Shown: in pieces, positions 53,118-62,425 of the stretch
Numbering within the stretch: the stretch's first letter is position 1
How the letters are laid out: every line of letters starts with the position of its first letter
Assembly (NCBI RefSeq): GCF_003729955.1
Contig: NZ_RJTX01000004.1
Coordinates: forward strand, 248,001 to 312,000
DNA: 64,000 bases
Direction: 5' to 3'
Origin: Chryseobacterium daecheongense
GTDB lineage: Bacteria; Bacteroidota; Bacteroidia; Flavobacteriales; Weeksellaceae
Notes under the pieces: model-generated
The model's database searches: none
Told to the model about the DNA's origin: nothing
The model's input: only the letters and a program-made list of their open reading frames with translations
Made by a program: the position numbers and the translations under genes

Positions 53118-54059
53118 ATGAAAATCTCCGTTATCACTCCCGTTTATAATGCCGAAAAATATGTAACCCAGGCCGTAGAGTCCGCCTTACAATTTGAGGA
53201 AGTACATGAAGTGATCCTGGTTGAGGATAAATCTCCTGATAATGCATTGCAGGTTTGTCAAGAGCTGGCTGCAAAATATGACCGGGTAAAACTTTATCAG
53301 CATCCCGACAAAGGAAATCATGGAGCCGGGCCTACTCGAAATCTTGGCATTGAGAAGTCTACAGGAGATTTTATTGCGTTTCTGGATGCAGACGATTATT
53401 ACCTTCCCAACAGGTTTGATGCTGAAAAAGAACTTTTCAAACGACCGGAGGTTGAAGGTGTTTATGGTGCACTGGGGGTTCATTATTACTCGGAAAAAGC
53501 GAAAGAACAATATTATGGTCTTTTTCAGGACCGTTTAACCACAGTCTATAAAATTCATGACCCTAAAGAGGTTTTTCCCGGACAGATGAATATGTTGGGA
53601 AGTTTTGGGTTATTCAGTATTGATACTTTAACAATCAGAAAAGAGCCTTTACTGCAAAAGCTCAATCCATTGTTTAAAACAAGTTTAAGATTGCATCAGG
53701 ATACGGAATTTCTGTTCCGCTTATCTTATTATCTGGATCTTTATCCGGGGATTTTAGACCAGGCCATTGCGATGAGAGGGGTACATGAAGATAATAGAAT
53801 TACCCAAGTGGATTCTAAGAAAATAAAGCCTTCCACCACAAGAGTTTTGCTTTGGAAAGAAGTAAAAAATTGGGCAGAAACAGAGAATACTATTCCTTCT
53901 CACATGAAGCTTCACATCAAAAGGATGCACCGCAGCTTTGAAATTGCCAATGCTCCAGTACTGAAAAAATGGAGCATGATCCTGAAATATCTTGTCACAG
54001 ATTATCCGAGCATTCGTTCCGGACTGTATAATATTAATTTCAGGAAATATCTATTTTAA
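53118..54059 (+). CDS. Glycosyltransferase family 2 (second of a duplicated pair)
   Basis: A 313-residue GT2 paralogous to the product of 51088-52041: MKISVITPVYNAEKYVTQAV, LVEDKSPDNALQVC, LYQHPDKGNHGAGPTRNLG and FLDADDYYLPNRFDAE. Its last bases overlap the end of a convergent minus-strand gene by nine bases, with no terminator visible. It is the last gene of the long plus-strand operon started at 36747. Confidence 0.92.
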   Translation: MKISVITPVYNAEKYVTQAVESALQFEEVHEVILVEDKSPDNALQVCQELAAKYDRVKLYQHPDKGNHGAGPTRNLGIEKSTGDFIAFLDADDYYLPNRFDAEKELFKRPEVEGVYGALGVHYYSEKAKEQYYGLFQDRLTTVYKIHDPKEVFPGQMNMLGSFGLFSIDTLTIRKEPLLQKLNPLFKTSLRLHQDTEFLFRLSYYLDLYPGILDQAIAMRGVHEDNRITQVDSKKIKPSTTRVLLWKEVKNWAETENTIPSHMKLHIKRMHRSFEIANAPVLKKWSMILKYLVTDYPSIRSGLYNINFRKYLF

Positions 54060-54974
54060 ATTTTTTGTTTTCCCGAGAATAGAATCTGCTATCTGAGCCG
54101 TAAATACTTTCCCGGATTCCTTATACATGTGATTGCCGTCTGTATATTGATATTCATTGCCTTTGGATGAAAAATCAAAGAAATGAATGCCGTGTTTTAG
54201 GGCGATATGCTTCATTGTTTCACTAAATTCCGGCGAATATGTTTTTTCAATCTCCATTATTTTTTCCGAAGCAGGAATTCTTACCAAGCAAACTGTTCCT
54301 TTGCTTTTAAGGAAGGCAATGATATCCTGTAATGCTTTAATCCGGGTTGGAGAAATATGTTGTTTTTTTGCCAGGTCCCTATAGAAATTCACTTTTTCAG
54401 TTTCTCTTTTGGCCACTGAATCTTTTTCCATATTGACGGATACTTCCATCCATCCATCTTTATGCAGATAAGTACTGGATTTACCCGCTGCTTCCCTTTC
54501 TGCATAAAGTTTAAACCAGCTACGGCTGTAATTTTTCAACAGATATTCATAATTCGGAGACAGATCATAGAAATGCATGTTTTTTAGTGGGGAATGCTCT
54601 TCCGGGAAATCACTTTCTTTTTTTATATTTTTATCTAAAGATACATTCCAAGGATCAACGGTTACGATAAAAAGTCCATTTTTAGTTTCCGGATCCAATT
54701 TTCTTTGCAGAGCTTTATAATAGATTCCGCCATAAGGAGACTGTACCACATTTAAGGAAAAATTATCAAACTCTTTTCCTAGCTTTTGACTTAAAAGCTC
54801 CGGAAGAACGGCCTGCGCACCTCTTGAATCTCCCAGAACAATATTCTGAGGTTTCTTCACAGCAAAATGCATGTAATTGTCATCAGTATTCCCATCTGCA
54901 AACGATCCCAGAATTCCAAATATCAGTAGAACTCCGATGATATACAATGATATTTTAAATAAAAACTTTTTCAT
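54051..54974 (-). CDS. Membrane-anchored SGNH-hydrolase-like protein, partner of MBOAT
   Basis: A 307-residue protein with one N-terminal membrane helix (about 5-24) and a periplasmic SGNH/GDSL-like domain: IVLGDSRGAQAVLP with Ser50, and YTDGNHMYKESG with the Asp-x-x-His pair. I chose ATG 54974, one base after the MBOAT stop, rather than 55010. In alginate (AlgI with AlgJ/AlgX) and DltB/DltD systems a membrane acyltransferase passes an acyl group to such a partner, which esterifies the polymer outside the inner membrane. O-acetylation of the glycan is therefore the likely job. Confidence 0.8.
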   Translation of the reverse strand: MKKFLFKISLYIIGVLLIFGILGSFADGNTDDNYMHFAVKKPQNIVLGDSRGAQAVLPELLSQKLGKEFDNFSLNVVQSPYGGIYYKALQRKLDPETKNGLFIVTVDPWNVSLDKNIKKESDFPEEHSPLKNMHFYDLSPNYEYLLKNYSRSWFKLYAEREAAGKSSTYLHKDGWMEVSVNMEKDSVAKRETEKVNFYRDLAKKQHISPTRIKALQDIIAFLKSKGTVCLVRIPASEKIMEIEKTYSPEFSETMKHIALKHGIHFFDFSSKGNEYQYTDGNHMYKESGKVFTAQIADSILGKTKNLK

Positions 54975-54975
54975 G

Positions 54976-56409
54976 CTAAAACTGAAAATAAATAAATTCA
55001 TTATTCCCAAAATTGGCGTAACGGAGAATGATGTAGATCACAATAAGGTATAGAATCCTTCTTATCCAGGGGTTAAACCTGTCAATTTCCAACCCATGAA
55101 CTTTCCCTCTGTTCATCCATTCAATGATCAGCATAAACCCAACTAACGCAAGAACTTTAACCGGAAATGGTTTCGGTATAGAGAACAAAGCCGGATCTAT
55201 TATTCTTTGGATGTACAAAACAGCCTGAGTAACGGATTCCGCCCGGAAGAAAATCCATGCGAGGCAAGTGAGCGCAAAAGTAAGCAGGATTTTAAAAAAT
55301 TCTCTAAAAGATGGTAAAAGCTTATCCATCGCTACAACTTCCAGATTTTGCCGGTTTTTATCAGCTAGCAATAAGGGCATGAAATACAAAGCATTCAATC
55401 CGCCCCAAATGATAAAAGTCCAGTTCGCTCCATGCCAAAATCCGGATACAAGAAAAATAATGAATGTATTCCGGATCTTCATCATTAGCCCGCCTTTACT
55501 TCCTCCTAAAGGAATATACAGATAATCCCTGAACCAGGATGATAATGAAATATGCCACCTTCTCCAAAATTCGGCAATATCCCTTGAAAAATAAGGGAAT
55601 GCAAAGTTTTTCAGAAGCTCTATCCCAAATAATTTTGAAACTCCCAGTGCAATATCGGAATATCCTGAAAAATCCCCATAAATCTGAAATGCGAACAGAA
55701 CAGCACCCATCACCAGAGTAGCCGGACTTTCCGTTTGATAATTCGTGAAGATCTCATTAACAAGGGGCGCGCAATTATCCGCAATCACCATTTTCTTGAA
55801 AAATCCCCATAGAATTTGTCTCATTCCATCTGCGGCCTGATCATAATTGAAAACTCTTTTCTTCTGTATTTGTGGCAAAAGGTGGGTTGCCCTTTCAATA
55901 GGACCGGCAACAAGCAACGGAAAATAGCTTACAAAAACCGCATAATCTATGAAATTAGTTTCAGCCTTAATCCGTTTTTTATAAATATCAATGACATAGG
56001 AAAGACCGTGGAAAGTATAAAAAGAAATTCCTACGGGAAGAACAATATTCAATAGCCAGACATTGATTTTAAATCCGAATCCGTTCAACAGCTCAGCAAA
56101 GCTTTCCACAAAGAAATTATAATATTTAAAAAAGCCCAGGAAGCCCAGATTGATAACGATACTGAGGGTCAACCAGAAAGTGGCCTCCTTTTTTGTTTTA
56201 CTTTTTTCAATCTGAAGTCCGGAAACAAAATCCAACCCGATGGAAAACATCAGCAAGAACAGAAATCTCCAGTCCCAACAAGCATAGAAATAGAAACTTG
56301 CCAATAGTAACAGCAAATTCTGGTATTGATATTTTTTTCTGAAAACGAACCAATACAATATAAATACGATCGGCAGAAAAAATAAAAAGCCAACGGAATT
56401 AAATAACAT
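54976..56409 (-). CDS. MBOAT-family O-acyltransferase (AlgI-like)
   Basis: A 477-residue polytopic membrane enzyme. The hallmarks are FLFFLPIVFILYWF at the start, EFWRRWHISLSSWFRDYLYIP followed by LGGSKGG, and the catalytic-type histidine in LVSGFWHGANWTFIIWG at about 318-334. AlgI-like proteins move acetyl groups across the inner membrane for attachment to a secreted polysaccharide. It is transcribed opposite to the main operon together with the SGNH gene. A 9-bp inverted repeat precedes its start codon. Confidence 0.94.
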   Translation of the reverse strand: MLFNSVGFLFFLPIVFILYWFVFRKKYQYQNLLLLLASFYFYACWDWRFLFLLMFSIGLDFVSGLQIEKSKTKKEATFWLTLSIVINLGFLGFFKYYNFFVESFAELLNGFGFKINVWLLNIVLPVGISFYTFHGLSYVIDIYKKRIKAETNFIDYAVFVSYFPLLVAGPIERATHLLPQIQKKRVFNYDQAADGMRQILWGFFKKMVIADNCAPLVNEIFTNYQTESPATLVMGAVLFAFQIYGDFSGYSDIALGVSKLFGIELLKNFAFPYFSRDIAEFWRRWHISLSSWFRDYLYIPLGGSKGGLMMKIRNTFIIFLVSGFWHGANWTFIIWGGLNALYFMPLLLADKNRQNLEVVAMDKLLPSFREFFKILLTFALTCLAWIFFRAESVTQAVLYIQRIIDPALFSIPKPFPVKVLALVGFMLIIEWMNRGKVHGLEIDRFNPWIRRILYLIVIYIILRYANFGNNEFIYFQF

Positions 56410-56410
56410 A

Positions 56411-56460
56411 GATATTCTTCAAATAATTAATACTTATAAGATTAACAGTAAAAGAATATC
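56411..56460. repeat. 9-bp perfect inverted repeat directly upstream of the MBOAT gene
   Basis: GATATTCTT (56411-56419) and AAGAATATC (56452-56460) are perfect inverted copies with a 32-base AT-rich spacer, starting one base from the MBOAT ATG. It could form a translational hairpin or a regulator site; a -7-like TACTTTTG is at 56525-56518. Confidence 0.5.
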
Positions 56461-56532
56461 CGGGGAATAATTGGGAACTTTGGTTTCATTCATGTGTTTG
56501 TTGTATTTTTAATTTAACAAAAGTAAAAATTT

Positions 56533-57561
56533 TCACTTTATCTTCACCTTTTTCAGATAATCTCTTAAAGGTTTTTCAATGCACTGATAGAATAATGCAG
56601 AAACAATCAACAGAACAGCAATGTATATCCAGAAAACCAGATTGATATCAAGCAGCTGGTGTTTCCATTTCAAAATCTCCCGTATGATATAGAGAACCGG
56701 AATATGTACAATATAGATCGCATAACTTATTTCGCCTAAATATTCCAACGGTTTCAGGGAGAATATCTTAGTGAGAAGTCCATTATTATATGAGATCAGG
56801 ATAATCAACGGAATAAAAAGCACCGCCATAAGACCGTTATGGAAATTAAGCGGAATAAAGATAAGAGCCAGCAATATCGCCGCAAAAAGAAGGATAACCT
56901 GAAGATCATAATTCTTTTGCTTATGATGTCTTACAAAAAACATTCCTGCCAGATTCCCAACCAAAAACTCATTGAGGTGTAGCAGCGGGAAATAAAACCC
57001 AAACTCATGGCTTTTGGTATGTGGACCTTCATACCACGACGAGCCCACATAAAAATTGGAAAAAACCTGCGTAATTACCCAAATGATAATTGCGATAACC
57101 CAAATACTTTTGTTCTGTTTGGAATAATATCGATTGTACAATAAAGGAAACAGCAAATAAAAAAGGAATTCTACAGAAATAGACCACCCAGGAAAATTAA
57201 GGACCAAAGCCTCACCCGGAATCCAGCTCTGAATTCCGAACAAGTACAGAATCAGCTTAAATACACTGAAATTGGAAGATTTTGTAATAAGATACAATAA
57301 CAGCCCAACAATATATAATGGGTAAATCCTGGCAAATCTGTTCCTGTAAAAATCAAGATAATCTATCTGCTCCTTCTTGTGATAAGCCACAATCATAATG
57401 AATCCTGAAAGGATAAAAAAGTAGCTCACTCCTACATTTGCCCGAAGGAAAATATCCGAGATATAATGGATCTGATATAAAAATAAGTCTTTATTAAAAT
57501 GCGAAATGACAATGGCAATCGCCGCTACAAATCGGGTAAAGGTAATCTGACTTATTTTCAC
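56533..57561 (-). CDS. Acyltransferase 3 family membrane protein
   Basis: A 342-residue acyltransferase 3 with about ten helices: [76 protein letters not shown] and a final CIEKPLRDYLKK. It is the second such enzyme in the locus (the other is at 40228-41286). It probably O-acylates the polysaccharide or lipid A-type substrate. It follows the methyltransferase gene by 21 bases in the minus-strand group. Confidence 0.92.
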   Translation of the reverse strand: MKISQITFTRFVAAIAIVISHFNKDLFLYQIHYISDIFLRANVGVSYFFILSGFIMIVAYHKKEQIDYLDFYRNRFARIYPLYIVGLLLYLITKSSNFSVFKLILYLFGIQSWIPGEALVLNFPGWSISVEFLFYLLFPLLYNRYYSKQNKSIWVIAIIIWVITQVFSNFYVGSSWYEGPHTKSHEFGFYFPLLHLNEFLVGNLAGMFFVRHHKQKNYDLQVILLFAAILLALIFIPLNFHNGLMAVLFIPLIILISYNNGLLTKIFSLKPLEYLGEISYAIYIVHIPVLYIIREILKWKHQLLDINLVFWIYIAVLLIVSALFYQCIEKPLRDYLKKVKIK

Positions 57562-57582
57562 TGAAAAATTTACTTGCTTGGT

Positions 57583-58374
57583 TTATTTGATAAAGACACC
57601 TACATATTTGCCTTCAAATTCCACCACGGTTGTTGCTATATTATTCTTTTCACAGAAATCCTGATATGCCGAATTGTCACCGATGTCATCGCTGATGAAA
57701 ACGCCTCCAATTCTTAAATGTTTATACAATTCATTATAAGCCCAATACCGTCCATTATAGCTCTTATCCGAATCATAATGCACCACATCAAAAGTCGGTT
57801 GATCAGCGAAAATTTTTGGTAAGGACTCCTTATCTGCAAAACGGAACAATTTCCAGAATTTTTTAAGGTTTTCAGGAACCACATATCCTACATATTGATC
57901 TCCATCCTGTGCTAAATAGGGCATATCTGAACTGTATAAAGTTCCATTTCTTTTTTCAAGGGAAAACAAAGCCGCTAAAGACGACCATCCGTATGCAACT
58001 CCCGTTTCCACCACATTTTTGGCATTAGTGAATTCGCAGGCATAATAGATCAGCTCCAAAGCTCCTGCCCCACCCATTTTTATCGGACACTCTTTTTCCT
58101 TTTGTGCGGATGTTCTGAGAATTTCCTGATATTCAGACTGAAAAGGATTTATATCTAATCCAAAAAGCTGGGAAACTGCTTCTTTTTGGGAAATGGCATT
58201 AGAAGAAGCCCAGGAATTAGTTTTTTCTTTACCTTTAAAAGCATTGCCTCTGTTGATGGTGTTTTTTACAATTTTCCTTCCCAGTTCGGGATAAAGATCG
58301 GGCCTTTTAAGATAAGCCACTAATGTTTTGAGAACTCGTACTATTTCGCTCACTGTGTTAATTTTAAGCCACAA
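57583..58374 (-). CDS. Class I SAM-dependent methyltransferase
   Basis: A 263-residue protein with a Methyltransf_24-like domain: NVVETGVAYGWSSLAALFSLE (motif I), TLYSSDMPYLAQDGDQYVGY, and FDVVHYDSDKSYNGRYW; GGVFISDDIGDNSAY follows. Such enzymes methylate sugars or other small molecules in glycan loci. The start ATG 58374 is the first in frame; the N-terminal 60 residues are not conserved with any domain I know. It is divergent from the GT2 gene at 58438. Confidence 0.87.
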   Translation of the reverse strand: MWLKINTVSEIVRVLKTLVAYLKRPDLYPELGRKIVKNTINRGNAFKGKEKTNSWASSNAISQKEAVSQLFGLDINPFQSEYQEILRTSAQKEKECPIKMGGAGALELIYYACEFTNAKNVVETGVAYGWSSLAALFSLEKRNGTLYSSDMPYLAQDGDQYVGYVVPENLKKFWKLFRFADKESLPKIFADQPTFDVVHYDSDKSYNGRYWAYNELYKHLRIGGVFISDDIGDNSAYQDFCEKNNIATTVVEFEGKYVGVFIK

Positions 58375-58409
58375 AAATAAAGATTTTTCCCTAACTTTTT
58401 AAGAATAAT

Positions 58410-58417
58410 TATCTTTG
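58410..58417 (+). promoter_or_regulatory. Candidate -7 element of the second plus-strand glycan operon
   Basis: TATCTTTG matches TAnnTTTG 20 bases before the GT2 start at 58438. No TTG at the standard distance, so confidence is moderate. Confidence 0.45.
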
Positions 58418-58437
58418 CAGAAATTTGTACACAACAA

Positions 58438-59280
58438 ATGATGACGTTTTCCATTTTAATTGCCAATTATAATAACGGCAGATTTTTCAAGCAGTGTTAT
58501 GATTCCATCATAGCTCAAAATTATGATCATTGGGAAGTTGTAATTCTTGATGATGCTTCTACAGACAGTTCCTTAGAGATTATCAAAGAGATCATTGGAG
58601 AAGATTCCCGCTTCAAGATCTATCAAAATGAAGTCAACAGCGGAGTTGGGATTACCAAAAGTAAGTTGATAGAGCTTGCTACCGGAGAAATCTGTGGTTT
58701 TGTAGATCCGGATGATGCCATTACACCAAATGCTATACAATCAAGTATTGATATATTCCAAAAGGATAAAGAAGTAGTCCTCACCTATTCCAAATTCGTA
58801 AAATGCGATGAGCACCTGAATCCGGTTGAAGTCTCCACTGTTGCCATGCAGGTTTTGAATAATTCTCCGTATTTTTTCAATTGCCCCGTCCACATTGTTC
58901 ATTTTGTCTGCTTCAGGAAAAATATTTATGAGCAGACCTCTAAAATGGACACTTCCATGCGCATTGCAGAAGATCAGGATCTGTACCTGAAAATGTATGA
59001 AAAAGGTAAAGTACAGTTCATAGATGAACCGAATTACCTGTACAGAATCCATTCCGGAGGAATTTCTCAGAACGATAACAGACCAAAATCGAGGGAGTAT
59101 TTTGCCAAGGTGATCTTTAATGCCATGAAACGCAGGAATCTAAAAACCATCAACGGAAAACCTGTCCCGGAATCTTATCAAAATCCAAAGGAAATCTATG
59201 ACTTGTTGGAATACCAAAATAGCATTACCTTTAGAATAAAGAAAAAAATCCTGATCTCTTTTCAAAAACTTTTCGGGTAA
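58438..59280 (+). CDS. Glycosyltransferase family 2
   Basis: A 280-residue GT2 with FSILIANYNNGRFFKQCYDSI, LDDASTDSSLEII and the metal-site GFVDPDDAITPNA at about 82-94; RIAEDQDLYLKMYEKG and YLYRIHSGGIS follow. It is the first of four genes transcribed together and its stop overlaps the next start by one base. Donor and acceptor are unknown. Confidence 0.92.
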   Translation: MMTFSILIANYNNGRFFKQCYDSIIAQNYDHWEVVILDDASTDSSLEIIKEIIGEDSRFKIYQNEVNSGVGITKSKLIELATGEICGFVDPDDAITPNAIQSSIDIFQKDKEVVLTYSKFVKCDEHLNPVEVSTVAMQVLNNSPYFFNCPVHIVHFVCFRKNIYEQTSKMDTSMRIAEDQDLYLKMYEKGKVQFIDEPNYLYRIHSGGISQNDNRPKSREYFAKVIFNAMKRRNLKTINGKPVPESYQNPKEIYDLLEYQNSITFRIKKKILISFQKLFG

Positions 59281-60437
59281 TGGCAGAATCTAAAAAAATT
59301 AAAGTTCTTTTCAGGCATCGCTCTATGGAAATGGGCGGCGTGGAGAAGGTGATTTTAAGTATGCTGAATCATCTCAATAAAGATAAGTTTGAAATGACAG
59401 TCTGCTTAAACATGAATCAGGGTGAGCTTCGCGATGAGTTTCCGGAATATGTAAGGAAAGTTTTTCTTACAGACGGGAGAGAAGACTTTTCTAAAAATAC
59501 AATTATCCAAAAGGTACAACTTGCCCAGAGAAGATTAAAGCTTCAAAATGCCCAGAAAAATCCAAAGATTGCTGATAAATTGCTGAATGAAAATTATGAC
59601 GTGGAAATTGCTCCTACATATGCGGCATTTGACTCTGTTTTGAATTCTACCAATACAAAATCAAAGAAAATAGGCTGGTTCCATTCAGATATTACATTAC
59701 CAAAACTTCAACCTCTGGTTCCGGGAATTTTAAAGCAAATTCCACAATTCGATTATTTTATTTTCGGATCACAACAGACTAAAGATATCCTGATTGAAAC
59801 GTATCCGGATCTTCCTATACCGGAAAACCAGGTAATCTTAAATGCCATTCCGATAGAAGAATTGAAACAGAAAGCGTTAGCTTTTACCCCCGAATTCCCT
59901 AGGAAACCCATTTTTGCATCCGTGGCAAGGTTACACAGCAGGAAAGGATTTCATAAGCTGATGGAGGCTCATGCCCGTTTATTGAAAGACGGGTTTGACC
60001 ATCATATCATCATCATCGGAGATGGAGAGGAAAAGGAAAATTTAAAAAAACAGGCAGAAATATTAGGGGTTACAGATAGTTTTGAACTCCTGGGGTCTTT
60101 AATGAATCCTTATCCGTATGTAAAAAATGCTGACTTTTTCATTCTTCCCTCCGAATCCGAAAGCTGGCCTCTCATCATTGCAGACTCATTGATTCTTCAA
60201 AAGCCAATTATTTCCACCAATGTAGGAGGGATTCCGGAAATGATTTCTCATGGAAAAACCGGCTATCTCATCAATTATGAAACGGATGAAATGTATGAAG
60301 CGATGAAGAAATTTTTAACTGATCCGGAATTAATCTCTGAAATAAAATATAATCTGACGGATATTGAAAAGCAATTTGATAATCAGAAAATATTTGATGC
60401 TGTTGAAAATATCATCACTAACTTAGTAAAAAATTAA
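59280..60437 (+). CDS. Glycosyltransferase family 4 (first of a paralogous pair)
   Basis: A 385-residue GT-B glycosyltransferase: KIKVLFRHRSMEMGGVEKVILSML at the start, FASVARLHSRKGFHKLMEAH, and the C-terminal SESESWPLIIADSLILQKPIISTN with VGGIPEMISHGKTGYLI. It resembles the product of 61022-62173 throughout. Its start codon overlaps the previous stop. It is probably one of several sugar-adding enzymes for the same glycan. Confidence 0.93.
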   Translation: MAESKKIKVLFRHRSMEMGGVEKVILSMLNHLNKDKFEMTVCLNMNQGELRDEFPEYVRKVFLTDGREDFSKNTIIQKVQLAQRRLKLQNAQKNPKIADKLLNENYDVEIAPTYAAFDSVLNSTNTKSKKIGWFHSDITLPKLQPLVPGILKQIPQFDYFIFGSQQTKDILIETYPDLPIPENQVILNAIPIEELKQKALAFTPEFPRKPIFASVARLHSRKGFHKLMEAHARLLKDGFDHHIIIIGDGEEKENLKKQAEILGVTDSFELLGSLMNPYPYVKNADFFILPSESESWPLIIADSLILQKPIISTNVGGIPEMISHGKTGYLINYETDEMYEAMKKFLTDPELISEIKYNLTDIEKQFDNQKIFDAVENIITNLVKN

Positions 60438-60454
60438 GCCGAAATTTGTAATCT

Positions 60455-61021
60455 ATGATGACTTTATTGTACAGAATCATTGTAAAACTGCATACTATTT
60501 CCCAAAATATTTATGACAGGGCCTATATTGAAGTATCCAAAAAACGTGGAATGAAAGCTGGGAATGATGTAATTTTTGTTGAAGCTCCCGATTTCGGCTC
60601 TGAGCCTTATTTAATAGAAATTGGAGATAGAACAAAAATTACAGCCGGTTGCCGTTTCATTACTCATGATGGAGCCATGTATGTTATCAGAAGCATGGAA
60701 AAATATGAAGATGCAAGAAATTTCGGCAGAATTAAAATTGGTGAAAATTGTTTTATAGGAAATAGCTGTACCCTTCTTCCCGGTTCGCAAATGGGGAATA
60801 ATTGTATTTTAGGGGCGGGTTCTGTTCTTAATTCTTCCATGCCAGACAATTCAGTGTATGCAGGAGTTCCTGCCAAATTCATATGCACCATTGAACAATA
60901 TGGAGATAAGGCGCTTGAAAATAACACTATTTACCCCAGAGAACTGGAACCTACGCGTTCCAAATTAGACGCTTACATCAAAGAACATCTCCCTCATATT
61001 TATAAACCTGTAAAAAAATAA
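60455..61021 (+). CDS. Hexapeptide-repeat acyltransferase
   Basis: A 188-residue left-handed beta-helix acyltransferase: ITAGCRFITHDGAMYV with the catalytic-type His, IGENCFIGNSCTLLPGSQMG and NSVYAGVPAKFICT at the end. It is likely an O- or N-acetyltransferase for a sugar of the glycan. It sits between two related GT4 genes, the second starting immediately after its stop. Confidence 0.88.
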   Translation: MMTLLYRIIVKLHTISQNIYDRAYIEVSKKRGMKAGNDVIFVEAPDFGSEPYLIEIGDRTKITAGCRFITHDGAMYVIRSMEKYEDARNFGRIKIGENCFIGNSCTLLPGSQMGNNCILGAGSVLNSSMPDNSVYAGVPAKFICTIEQYGDKALENNTIYPRELEPTRSKLDAYIKEHLPHIYKPVKK

Positions 61022-62173
61022 ATGGCTGAAAAAAAGAAAATACTGATCCGTATCGGCTCTCTGCGTCACGGAGGTGCTGAAAAAGTATTGGCAACTTTTC
61101 TGAAAAATATCCCTCAACATCAATACGAAATTGATTTACTTTTAAATTTACATTCCGGGAAATACCTCTCTGAAATTCCGGATTGGATCAATATTGTCTA
61201 CCTTCATAAAGGAGAAATGATCACCACCAACCGCCCACAAGATATTCCAAGAAAGGCGGCGAGGGTAATTCATGAAAAAGTACTAAAGAAATTCCCGAAT
61301 CTTCTCTATAAAGGCAAATTAAAAAACAAGCAATATGATATTGAGTTTGCCGCCATTCATGGGATGAGAGATGAAATCCTGGGTTCTCCCCTAAAGTCCT
61401 CCAAGAAAATCGTATGGATTCATAATGATCTTTCCGAAGTAAAAGGCTACACAAATCAGGAAATCCGCAAATTTTTCGGTTTTGACGCCATCATGGTGAT
61501 TTCTGAAAAGATTGAACAGTTATTTCACAGTTTGGCCTGTAACGAAGATGAGAAGCAGAAAATCATCAGAATATATAATCCACTGGATACCGGAGAATTT
61601 TTAGCTAAAGCTGAGCAACCCGTGATCAATTATACGTTTGATCCTTCTGTACCTACTTTTGTTTCTGTTGGGACTGTATTTCCACAAAAAGGTTTCGACA
61701 GGCTTTTACAGGTTCATAAAAGATTATTGGACGAAGGCTTCAAACATAATGTTTTAATCATTGGTGACGGATATGATTTCGAAAATATCAAAAAATTAAA
61801 AACAGAACTTGGAGTAGATGAAACAGCGACAATGCTAGGATTTACAGACAATCCTTATCCTTACTTTAAAAATGCGGATTTTTATATTCTTAGTTCCAGA
61901 TATGAAGGTTTCCCTACTGTTCTATTTGAAGCGATTACTTTGAAAAAGAAAATTATTTCCACTGAAGTTTCCGGAGCAAGAGAAATGCTTAACAACGGAG
62001 AGTTAGGACTCATTGTAGACAACTCAGAAGAAGGAATTTATCAGGGAATGAAACAAGCCCTTTCACATCCTGAAGCATTCACCGGATATGAAAATAGATT
62101 ACAGGACTATGAAATGCCTTTTAATCTTGAAAACTCCGTGAATAAGATTACTTCAATCCTCAATAGTTTATAA
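61022..62173 (+). CDS. Glycosyltransferase family 4 (second of a paralogous pair)
   Basis: A 383-residue GT-B enzyme: KKKILIRIGSLRHGGAEKVLATFL, FVSVGTVFPQKGFDRLLQVH, and SSRYEGFPTVLFEAITLKKK followed by IISTEVSGAREMLNNGELG. It begins the base after the acyltransferase stop and is the last gene before a terminator. Its similarity to 59280-60437 suggests duplication and specialisation. Confidence 0.93.
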   Translation: MAEKKKILIRIGSLRHGGAEKVLATFLKNIPQHQYEIDLLLNLHSGKYLSEIPDWINIVYLHKGEMITTNRPQDIPRKAARVIHEKVLKKFPNLLYKGKLKNKQYDIEFAAIHGMRDEILGSPLKSSKKIVWIHNDLSEVKGYTNQEIRKFFGFDAIMVISEKIEQLFHSLACNEDEKQKIIRIYNPLDTGEFLAKAEQPVINYTFDPSVPTFVSVGTVFPQKGFDRLLQVHKRLLDEGFKHNVLIIGDGYDFENIKKLKTELGVDETATMLGFTDNPYPYFKNADFYILSSRYEGFPTVLFEAITLKKKIISTEVSGAREMLNNGELGLIVDNSEEGIYQGMKQALSHPEAFTGYENRLQDYEMPFNLENSVNKITSILNSL

Positions 62174-62197
62174 TATAAATAACAACTTATATTTTCT

Positions 62198-62230
62198 AAG
62201 CCTGACTCTGTGTTCAGGCTTATTTTCTTT
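62198..62230 (+). terminator. Terminator after the glycan operon
   Basis: AAGCCTGA (62198-62205) and TCAGGCTT (62214-62221) pair perfectly around eight bases, followed by ATTTTCTTT. Confidence 0.8.
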
Positions 62231-62290
62231 ACGAGAAGCTCATGAAGTGTTACACTTATTTACTCATCTTCTACACTTATTAAATCTGGC

Positions 62291-62321
62291 TTTGTTTTCA
62301 CAGATCCATATCCCACATTTG
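62291..62321 (+). promoter_or_regulatory. Candidate promoter of the orphan lipoprotein gene
   Basis: TTTG (62291-62294), a 19-base spacer and CACATTTG (62314-62321, one mismatch to TAnnTTTG). The predicted leader is about 98 bases long. Confidence 0.45.
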
Positions 62322-62351
62322 TGAATAAATCATGCAATTTCTTTATCTCAA

Positions 62352-62389
62352 AACCTAAAAGGTTGGAATTAACCCTGAAAAGCAACCTT
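62352..62389 (+). promoter_or_regulatory. Leader with two mutually exclusive hairpins upstream of the lipoprotein
   Basis: AACCT (62352-62356) can pair with AGGTT (62360-62364), or AAGGTTG (62359-62365) can pair with CAACCTT (62383-62389). The arms compete for the same bases. Any switching role is speculative. Confidence 0.25.
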
Positions 62390-62425
62390 AAAAAGAAGTA
62401 AGGGACCACCAAAATCTAAAAAACT

